DNA of 64,000 bases. Origin: Taxillus chinensis. Its lineage: Eukaryota; Streptophyta; Magnoliopsida; Santalales; Loranthaceae. The first letter of the stretch is position 1. Each line of letters starts with the position of its first letter. Positions 55,149 to 64,000 of this stretch are shown here, piece after piece. The position numbers were made by a program, and so were the translations under genes. The stretch lies in NCBI GenBank assembly GCA_023512835.1, contig CM042087.1, forward strand, positions 42,340,017 to 42,404,016, written 5' to 3'. The notes below the pieces were generated by a model. The model ran no database searches. It saw only the letters and a list, made by a program, of their open reading frames with translations, and was not told the origin of the DNA.

Positions 55149-56836
55149 ATGCTGCGGGGAGCCACCGGGATTTTGGTTGCAGCCTCGACGGCCTTGTTCG
55201 CCTTCCTACCCCTCCATCTCCCAGATTCGGTGGTCCATGCCCAGGCCTCCATCCCACCCAGGTACGACGGTTTCGTGCACGGCCGCGGCATATTCGGCAC
55301 CGACAAGATCATCATCGACGCCTTCTTCGATCCCATCTGCCCCGACAGCAGAGACGCGTGGCCTCCTCTCAAACTGGCCCTTGCCCACTATGGCCCCCTC
55401 GTCTCTCTCATCGTCCACCCATTTGCTCTGCCGTCTGTACTTTTGTCCTTCTTAATTTCACTCCCCAGTTTTTGGGTTCATGCCTATTCTATTATGGCTC
55501 GCTCGATTGAATGTTTTTTAAAGTGCTTACTCACTGTGTCCGTGTGAAATGGAGCCCTGTTGATTCTTTGCCCTTATTATTTTTCAGTTTCTCTGACCTG
55601 GGATGGGTTGTCTCACACGTGATGTTTTTAAGGCGTAAACCGTGGGAGATGAGTTGATGAAAACTTATTAACTGCCTTCGTTACACATTCCACTAATTAC
55701 GAAAAACAGGCATGTGCTAATGAAGTAGACGTTAGGTGAATGTGGCATTACCAGTTATGATCCTACAAAACCACTATAGCGTCAAACTTTTATTGCAATT
55801 TTTTAAGTGAAAATGTCCAGGTCCGTGTCCTATAGAAGTGGGGTGGTGTTAGACTTTTCCATACACATAATACATTTGCTAGAAAACACTATAGAAGTGC
55901 TTTGTTATATTTTTGTTTCTTTAAATGTTATTCTCAATAGTAGCCTTATAGTTTTTGTTTGGAAACTGCAGCTACCATGATAATGCTTTTCTTGCTTGCC
56001 GTGCCTTGCATATCGTAAACAAGTTGAACTCGTCTGCTACATATCACATGTTGGAAATGTTCTTCAAGATACAGGTTATCTCCTATTTACATCCCTCTTT
56101 GAGTTCCGGATGGTGAAAAATGCACTATAGCTAATGAAAAGTAAAAGGAAAAGAATTTTTGTAGAATATGTTTTTTTCCCTTCCTGACAAGGTGCTTTAG
56201 TTTGTTTGTAGAATATGTTCTCCTCCTCCTTTGTTTAAGTGCATAGCAAGTTTTGTTTTCACTTTCGGGAAATTCAAAGAATATGGAGAACAATTATGTT
56301 TGCCAACTCTTGTGCCATTTACGGATTCATATATATCACTATAACCCAGCATTATGGTTTACCCAAAGAACCTCTACTACAGCTTTGTTCTCAAGCCCCT
56401 TAATTTTTAATATCCTCTGTTATAATTCCCGAAAGTGAAATTAGTAGGGCAGACTTGCTCAGTTGAAAGTGTTTTTGGGATCAGTGGATTGCAAACTCAC
56501 ATGGGTATTGTTTTGGTCAAACACCTGCATTTATGGATCTGGTAATTAAAATGTTGATAGTCTATTTACAGGAAAAGTTTTACAACCAACAAACTTACGG
56601 CATATCTAGAGCTTCTGTTGTAAAGAAAATCACAAAGCTTGCTGCAGAAGTGGTTGGGAACGCCTCTTATTCTGCTGTGGAAAATGGCTTCAGTGACAGG
56701 CAAACAGATCTTATTACACGGGTTTCCTTTAAGGTAACGAGTGAATAAGTAACAAGTTATCCGCAGTGTTGTGCATCCAACCATAAGTGGGGGTAGTGGT
56801 TAGGTGAATTTTTGACCCAATGTCAGCATATTATTT

Positions 56837-56910
<74 letters not shown>

Positions 56911-57127
56911 AATAGCCGGTTCTGTGCCCCCATTAAAATTGTTAGCTTCTATTTTGCAGTATGGCTGCTCACGAGGGGTGTTTGGGACACCATTCTTCTT
57001 TGTTAATGGATTTCAATTACCGAACGCTGGCTCGGCTTTAGACTATAATGGATGGAGAAGCGTCATTGATCCATTAGTTAGTGAAGATAATTTAAAGAGG
57101 GAGAGACAACTTTCCCAATATGAATGA
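55149..57127 (+). CDS. Secreted thioredoxin-superfamily (DsbA-like) protein
   Basis: Exons 55149-55432, 55972-56074, 56572-56733 and 56960-57127 join in frame for 238 aa. The N terminus (residues 1-32, hydrophobic ATGILVAASTALFAFLPL then VHAQA) is a signal peptide. The fold is indicated by DKIIIDAFFDPICPDSRDAW, PYHDNAFLACRALHIVN and RGVFGTPFFFVNGFQLPN, where GTPFFFVNG holds the cis-proline of DsbA-like proteins. The active-site position reads CPDS rather than CxxC, so a dithiol oxidase mechanism is unlikely; a monothiol or non-redox role is inferred. The matching Arabidopsis genes from memory (At1g20225, At1g76020) also neighbour ALBA genes, as here. Substrate unknown. Intron 3 contains a CT/TA microsatellite. 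Confidence 0.88.
56841..56908. repeat. (CT)n(TA)n compound microsatellite in intron 3
   Basis: About 15 CT units followed by about 17 TA units, ending some 50 bases before the exon 4 acceptor. Confidence 0.9.
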
Positions 57128-60100
57128 TATTGTTTTTATAGAATCTGTTCTTTCTTTCCCCTGGTTCTGGTGTCAATAGACTACGGGTTTAGTGTGGCAC
57201 AGCTATGTGTGTACGCTTTTTGCAGCAGGGTTATTCATGCATGAATGACATTATGGTGGCACAGGTATATTCGGACCTTTCTCTTCACTATTGTTATTAT
57301 TTTTAATTAATACCCCTGCTTAGTAGTGGTTTTTTCAGGCTCAGCATGAGTATCTCTTGTTTCCATGTACTGTTTCATGCCCCATATATGAAGGGTGGAG
57401 ATTGAACTGACAAATTCTTTCCGTTATTTTTCATTGTTCCCGATTTTAAGTTTTTTTTTTAGATTCTTTTTCTATGGACACAAGTTTTTAAAGTTGCCTC
57501 ATTGGCCTACTCAGCCAATGGTGTTTTAATTTTATATGAATTTTACTTTTTTTTAGTTAATAAATTAAAGCTGATTTTGCCTACTGATGTAATTAAAATT
57601 TCTAATCAACATAAAAAGTTATGGATTTAAATGTGATTTGCTGCAATTTTCAGAAATCACGTGAAAGTTAGGAATAGAACCAGTGCAAGCTATGAATGGA
57701 TTCTAGGGGGGTAAAATAGATTCAGGCCTGCAGGCTTGCGGGCCTGAAGCGGATTGGATTAAATAATTTTAAGTCCATTTAAAATATGGATTAAACGGAC
57801 TGATCTGGGTTCATTGTATGTGAATGTTGATTAGTCTGTGGTTTTTTATTTTTTTTAAATATTTTAAAATTTTAATGTATATATTATATTATAAAATTTT
57901 AATTAAGTAATTAGATTTTATATTTTATGTAAATAATATAATTCGATATTATATATCAATGACTATTCAAATTGTGTTTGAGTCTGTTATTTTTTGTATG
58001 AAAAATCAAATAATTTAATTTCATAAAAAAATAATTATTTTTTAACGCTAATAAAAAGGGACTTCATATAATATGCAAATCTATAAACGGTAAACTATTT
58101 GCAATTTTTTTCATACTATAATAATTTAGAATTTTTTATTTATCCCAAAAAAATTATTGCTTTCCCTTGTCATTATCAAACTACGTTCGATGGCACATTA
58201 TATCAAGATTTTAAAAACATATTAGCAGTGTTTTACTAATCAGTTGTGTACAAAATAATAGGGAAGCACTTGATCCAACCAAGTACACAACTTTCATTGT
58301 ATTATTATTTTAGTTTTCAATTCTCATTGTATTTTAATGTTATTATTATTTTTGACAACAACATCATAATTATTCTAAAGAAATATCTTTACATACTTTG
58401 GGTTGGCTCCAATCAAATACACATTTTAATTCCAAGTTGAGGCATCTTCACAACTTTACATGCTGGGTTTTTGTTTATTCTTAATATTTTTGTTATGTAT
58501 ACAGTTTTATACACAAATTTTCCACTTCATGGGGGGTTCAGGTACCTTTGGCTTCCCTTGTTGTGCGGGATTTGACAACTGTTGTGGCTAGAAATTCTAT
58601 TTCTCCTCTGGTCGATGAAAAGATTGTCAAATAAAATCTTTCTTATGTTATTTTCAATCAAATATGTTAGGATGGATTGAGAATAGTCTACAGATGTGAG
58701 GGGGTGTTGCTAGTGTCAATAACGATAAGCAGCTTTGACAGAAGAACAGATTCGATATAAAGCATAGTTGTAAGATTGAAACAGTCTTACTTGAGGTTTT
58801 TGTAGTTGATTCGATGAGCCTCCTTCGACTTAATGCCAGAATAAGTATTAAGCACATCTTTATCTCATACATGTGCAAAGATCATCAAAAGATACCCCCA
58901 TGTTATATTTTGGGCTTACTAGTGTTCATCATTTGTTTGGCTGCTTCAATATTGACACTAATGTGTTGAAATCCAATTTACTGGAATTTTTGAGTAAATA
59001 TCGAATAACATTCCCAAGCGTTAATTGGGAGATTTAGTTAAGGGCTCCCATATTCCCAACATTACATTAATTGAACATGTGTGACTCATTGAAGAACTTC
59101 ACGCACACTAGTCCCCTAATATAATTGATAATGTACTTGAAATGGTCAAGTAATCATTTTAGTGGCATTTTGGGAACAAGTGTTTTTTCATTGAGCAAGT
59201 GGAGTGCATCTCTATGTATGTCTACAGTGACCTCAATCTTTCATTGATAGGGTGTATTTTAAAACAATGCTTTCTAGTTGAGAGGATGCTTTATAAAATT
59301 GAAGTTGTTGAGGATTTCATTACAATAAATGAAGTGTCAAGGAATATAGTTGTTTTTATTGAGACTATATGAGATGGATCATTATATGACTTGATTAAAA
59401 CAAATTTAATATAAAATTATGAATGGTGTTAAGGTAATATATGGAATGAGCCTCACTCATACAACACTAGAGGCATCTAATTGAAAGCCATGCTTAGATG
59501 CAACCATGAATCTCTCAGGTATCTCATATGTTTTATCATTCTTAATTTCACATATAAAATTAAAAGTTGGAGTTGAGTTTCTTTGTTTAAGTAAGAGAAA
59601 ATGAACTTTTGTGTTACAACTGTTGTAAGTCTGAACACTCGAAAATAAATAATTCTAATTTTAGTTTTTGTCTTGGGTTACTTTATATGTCAAATAAAAA
59701 ATATTATTTTGATGTTCAATTCAATACCATTATTTCATGTCAAAGAATGAGAGTTCTAAGAAATCACCGATGGGAAAGTTCTCGACAAATAAAATAGATG
59801 AATGGGGAAGGATGTCGTTGCCGGATATACTAGTTGGAGAAATATTATGAGTTCTTATAAGAGCACTCACAATGGAATAGCAAAATGTTTCGACAAATTT
59901 ATATATATGGAGTAATATTGGCCCCAAATTTAAATCGAGATTTATGTTTTGACTAGAAATTTTATTAAATATCAAACTTCAAGGCACCGACTAGGCAAAT
60001 TTGGCTAGTTGGTATAAAATTTGACTATCTAATGCCTCGAAGTTTGATATTTAATAAAAATTTTAATCAAAACACAGATCTCGAGTTAAATTTGTGGCTA

Positions 60101-60984
60101 ATATTGTCTCATGTAAATAAATTTATTGAAACATTTGACTATTATACTATGAGTGCTCTAAGCGAGCTAAATTGCTAAAAAATGATATTGATCATAAATA
60201 GTACCAAAACCATGAAAACCCTTATAGATGAACCAAAAACTCCACTAGTCACTGGACATATCCTATGTTGCAGCTTCAGTGTGGGATTGTACATTTTTTC
60301 CAAACTATGGATACTTCAATTAGGTACTTATATAATAGTTTTACTTTTGTATGTGGGATTGAATTGATGTAGCAAAACCTTACATGGAAGGATAAGGCTA
60401 CAATTTAAATGATGTTTGAAAAATGATAAGTGACATTGGTGTTTTTTTCAACTACTTGACAAACAAATCTAGTGCGACACAAACAAGTTGAGAGATGGAA
60501 TCAAACGAGACAAAAAAAGTGATGATGGAAGAAAGAAATGTTAAAATAATTATATTATATTATTATTTCGATAAATGGAGCGAAGAATTCAATGTTCTAA
60601 TGGATAAGTAATCTGTAAATTTATGAGAAAACTTGTAGTTTTCATTAAAATTTAAAGAGACTTAAAATTTAATGAAACAGAATATCCTCCGTTTTATTTA
60701 AAATATAAATATAGCTTAATTACTTGTTTTATATTGTCTTTTAATGATATTTTTTTTAAGGCCTCGATGAACCGTCAGCCCAATCGGAAAGATGAACCGT
60801 CAGCCCAATAGTTTTTTTAAGAAACTATTTAAGACGTCAAACTGATGTTAAAAAAAAACAATTTTTAAATTTTTCACGAGAAAAAAACAAAACAAAAAAA
60901 CAAGAAAACTAGAACACGGGTCGGGCTGAACCGGGCGGTTCGACCGGATGATTGGGTCAGTTAGGTCAGTTTTGATGTGGGGAC
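57128..60984. other. Intergenic between DsbA-like gene and ALBA
   Basis: It starts with the 3' region of the upstream gene. Around 57.70-57.85 kb, ggcctgcaggcttgcgggcc motifs suggest a decayed hAT relic. A foldback MITE lies at 59861-60158. No other gene or RNA recognised; frames are short and AT-biased. Confidence 0.45.
59861..60158. mobile_element. Foldback Tourist-like MITE, 298 bp
   Basis: The ends are GAGCACTCAC and the complementary ATGAGTGCTC, and the arms stay complementary for about 125 bases each, including atatcaaacttc(a/g)aggca next to the short loop (about 59985-60035). The 3-bp taa stands directly outside both ends (59858-59860 and 60159-60161), matching the TWA duplication of PIF/Harbinger elements. 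A transcript would form one long hairpin. Confidence 0.85.
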
Positions 60985-60992
60985 TATATAAG
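60985..60992 (+). promoter_or_regulatory. TATA box of the ALBA gene
   Basis: TATATAAG, about 30 bases upstream of a likely transcription start near 61015-61020 and 340 bases before the ATG; the leader contains an intron. Confidence 0.5.
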
Positions 60993-61097
60993 GCCTGGGG
61001 CATCCAAGATTCGGTTTTTGGGCATAAAAGAAGAAACAAAGCCGTATAAGAGGGCTCTTCGCGAGAGCAGCTACTGGTGTATCCATCGGAGAAAAAG

Positions 61098-61323
61098 GTA
61101 ACCAAATCTGCACTCAGGATCGATTGAAACCCTACCTCAACGATTCGTCTCCTCTCTATCCCCCCAATCTATCAAACCCTAGCCCATTTGATTAATCAAA
61201 CCCTAGATTTATCGGCTTATTGTTTGATTTTTTTTTCTGGTTCTCCCGGCTCGTTCGTCAAATCACCATCCGACCCTAGCTTTTGTTGTTCGTTTCTATA
61301 TCATTTTCTTTTCGTTGTAACAG
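61098..61323 (+). other. 5' leader intron of the ALBA gene
   Basis: Donor gaaaaag|gtaacc at 61097/61098 and acceptor ttgtaacag ending at 61323, exactly before the start codon. Leader introns are common in highly expressed plant genes and may raise expression. Confidence 0.6.
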
Positions 61324-63616
61324 ATGGAGCGGTACCAGAGGGTAGAGAAGCCGAGAGCAGAAACGCCAATCGACGAGAATGAGATTCGGATTACGAGTCA
61401 GGGCAGGATGCGAAGCTATATCACCTATGCCATGAGTTTGCTACAGGTTTTTGTTTATACGTGTCTGTGTGTATCCCTATATCACATATTCCACGAGGTT
61501 GCTCCAGTTTTTTTATTTTTATTTTTATGTGTGTGCGTATTCCTCTATTTACAAATAATGTTTTCTGGTTGTTTTGGTGATTTGATATGGTGAAACATGT
61601 TAATGGGTTCGAGAAACTTGCCTAGAATCTGGATCCATATGGTTATTTGATTGTCGTTGAATTAAATCTTAAATTGCGCTATTCCTACTGCTTTGGTTTT
61701 CCATTTTTGGCGTTTGAAATTCATGGGTCTTTCTAGGTTAGCGTAATCGTGTTTCACTTGGGTGACGTACATAATTACATGTGCTTATGTAATTATATTT
61801 TTGACAATGTTCTGTTCATTTTTGTTAAGGAAAAAGGATCAGATGAAATTGTGTTCAAGGCAATGGGAAGAGCTATCAATAAGACTGTAACCATTGTGGA
61901 GCTAATTAAGGTTCTTGGTCATAAAGTTGTGAAACTATTAATGGATTCTTTACCTTTGTATGGCTGAAGTATATGCCTTGATTCCTGGAATGCAGAGGAG
62001 AATTGTTGGTCTACATCAGAATACATCAATTGGATCCACAGACATAACTGATACATGGGAGCCATTAGAAGAAGGCCTTCTTCCGTAAGGGCTCTTTGAA
62101 CCCTTCTCCTTGGATTGCTGCTGCACGTCCAATGTTTGTTGATATGCATCTGTTCACCCCCCCTCCCCCCTCCCCCGATGACTGGCACCAGCCACCAAAG
62201 TCCTTGCACTTTTGTTTTTGCTATATTATTCCAACAAATCTATTTTCACTTGCAGTCTGGAAACTATAAGGCATGTATCAATGATTACGGTGACCTTATC
62301 GAAGAATGAGCTGAATACATCTTCTGTTGGGTGAGCTGCTAGTTTTTTTGGGACTTCTTTAGTAGATACTTACGAATTGAACCTTGGAGGAATTTATTAG
62401 AAGACGTACAAACTATTTCTTAACTTTACCATTTGAAGACCTTATATTTGTTCTCATACCTCACCATGTTTAGATGATGACTATGCCATGCGGCTCACAT
62501 TGTAACATATGGATGTGAGCCCATTTTTGCCTTCTATGTAACCATGACTTATAATTTTATTACACAAAAAGTGGCCCAGTTTTCATTATAAAAAATTGTA
62601 AAATTCATAACATGTTTTCATAGGATTGGATGTTTCCATGGAAATGACAACCTGCTAAAGCCAACTAACATGTTTTATTGTTACTTATGCATTTCCTGTT
62701 TCCATGTAGGTATCAACCTCCAATACCAGCAGAACAGGTGAAGGGAGGGTCAAACGAGTTTGATTATGAAGGAGGTAGGCAGTGGAGTTTATGATCTCTA
62801 TGCTTGTCAATTAGACACTATATCCGTTGATAATACTCTTTTGTGCAGAGGGTTCACCTGGTGGTCGTGGAAGGGGGCGGATGGGTAGAGGAAGGGGAAG
62901 ACCCAGTGGTATGTCTGCTGTTTAATTATGTTTGGCTGCTGCAAAAGACTTTCTACTGTTAATTTTGGAGCAATGAATTTGAATCAACATAATATTATAG
63001 TTGAGTAGTGGTGATATTATTATTACTGTTTTTGCACGCCAAAGCTTATGTTCCAAATTTACTTATATCCCGAGAAAAGCTGATTCCAAAATGTTCTAAC
63101 AGGTAATGGTTGTTGAATGGTTTAGAATTCTAACTCCAATGGGACAACTATTGCATTATTATGTCTCAGGTAATGGTTATATGCCTGCTGAGTATAATGA
63201 TGGAAACTGGGAGCGCAATCGAGGTGGATTTGCCCGGGGAAGAGGTCGTTCCAGAGGTCATGGAGGTTTCCGTGGCCATGGAAGGGGAGGGTACAATGCA
63301 CCTCCTATTGACATGCAGTACGATACAGGTTACTACCAAGACTCACCAAACCAAGGCCGTGGTATGCCTCGTCTGTTCCCCTGCATTCATACAATTAATT
63401 TGTAGAACTTGTAATGGCTGTACAAAATTTAAATCCTATTAGTGATATGCCTGTTCATTCACACTTCGGATCCTTCTGGTTTGTGGGCACCCGTGTTTTG
63501 CTGGGAATGTTATGCGGCAGTAGTTAGTTCCGTGTCCATAAATAAACTGTTGCATTTCCTTTGTTGTAGGTCGTGGTCGTGGGAGGGCATATCGTGGGAG
63601 GGGCCGTGGCTTCTGA
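61324..63616 (+). CDS. ALBA: ALBA-domain DNA/RNA-binding protein with RGG tail
   Basis: Eight coding exons: 61324-61446, 61830-61910, 61996-62084, 62256-62330, 62710-62774, 62849-62908, 63170-63361 and 63570-63616, in frame for 243 aa. The Alba domain spans about residues 17-120: NEIRITSQGRMRSYITYAMS, then KGSDEIVFKAMGRAINKTVT, RRIVGLHQNTSIGSTDITDT and RHVSMITVTLSKNEL. The tail is rich in RGG/GRG (GGRGRGRMGRGRGRP; GGFARGRGRSRGHGGFRG; ending YRGRGRGF), with sites for arginine methylation and RNA binding. This is the long, RGG-bearing plant ALBA class (ALBA4-6 type; counterparts from memory At1g20220 and At1g76010), known for mRNA binding, stress granules and R-loop or chromatin association. 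A second acceptor-like caggtaatggtt lies 67 bases upstream of exon 7 and would cause an early stop if used. Confidence 0.93.
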
Positions 63617-64000
63617 ACCAATGGGTCGAGATATAGGTGTTGGTGCTGCTGCCGCTGCTGCTGGAGTGTCTGTGATACCTTGAAACACAAAACAAGGTTT
63701 CTTCTTGTTGGATGTCTGGTCCATATCTATCTTTATTCTTGTTTAACTAATATTTGATTTTAGGACAATGCTGTTACCTTACCATTGTAGACTAATAGTA
63801 GAAGTTTTGTAGCCGCTTACGGATTTTTGTTTTCCGTTTTCACTGTTTTGTCGGTATGTAGAGGTGGTTGGTGAATTGTAGCTTCCCTTTTGTTGACTAC
63901 GCAGCAGCGCATTCACATTCTTTTGTGTTGGACGTTTGGTGTTAATTTAAGTTGATTCTTCATCCAATTGTATTTAAGAGGGTTTCTGGTGGGCTTATTT
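63617..64000 (+). other. ALBA 3' region
   Basis: Probable 3' untranslated region and downstream DNA. The antisense frames opposite the last exon are shadows of the RGG-coding sequence. Nothing else seen. Confidence 0.5.

Overview
The window is nuclear DNA of a flowering plant. Genes have GT-AG introns and are separated by AT-rich DNA full of transposon debris, and the gene set (ATL RING ligase, CDPK, allene oxide cyclase, UPF0496, a plant-type ALBA protein) is plant-specific. The species cannot be fixed from the sequence. Gene content matches, from memory, the duplicated Arabidopsis chromosome 1 blocks At1g20180-At1g20225 and At1g75980-At1g76040, so this is an old angiosperm neighbourhood.

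Layout: 0.76-1.14 kb, single-exon ATL-type RING-H2 protein (+). 5.63-7.11 kb, UPF0496 protein (+, two exons). 7.1-13.7 kb, gene-free, with a 356-bp hAT element with perfect target duplication, a minisatellite and dispersed repeats. 13.7-17.4 kb, ABITRAM/Simiate-like protein (-, six exons). 19.7-23.1 kb, 26S proteasome subunit RPN3 (-, eight exons). 25.6-32.1 kb, CPK29-like calcium-dependent protein kinase (-, eight exons) whose 4.2-kb first intron contains a decayed Copia retrotransposon with LTRs and a 5-bp target duplication. 34.1-35.8 kb, a Pack-MULE-like element with long inverted repeats and a 9-bp target duplication, carrying a broken berberine-bridge-enzyme-like fragment and itself split by a GC-rich element. 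37.6-38.3 kb, RNA polymerase III subunit RPC6 (+) with one frameshift. 39.4-47.6 kb, a decayed endogenous pararetrovirus (Caulimoviridae, florendovirus-like) interrupted by later insertions. 49.4-50.4 kb, allene oxide cyclase (+) with one frameshift. 52.6-53.5 kb, first exon of a conserved unknown gene running toward a 500-N gap. 55.1-57.1 kb, DsbA/thioredoxin-fold secreted protein (+). 61.3-63.6 kb, ALBA-domain RGG protein (+).

The genes are independent housekeeping or signalling units, not an operon-like system: protein turnover (RPN3, RING ligase), Ca2+ signalling (CPK29), jasmonate synthesis (AOC), Pol III transcription (RPC6), RNA binding (ALBA). The most interesting structures are the gene-capturing MULE with a nested insertion, the layered pararetrovirus, the retrotransposon-laden CPK29 intron, two single-base frameshifts both located at G runs, and a duplicated splice acceptor in ALBA that would give a premature stop. 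All exon limits were read by eye from splice signals and reading frame; no alignments or searches were run.
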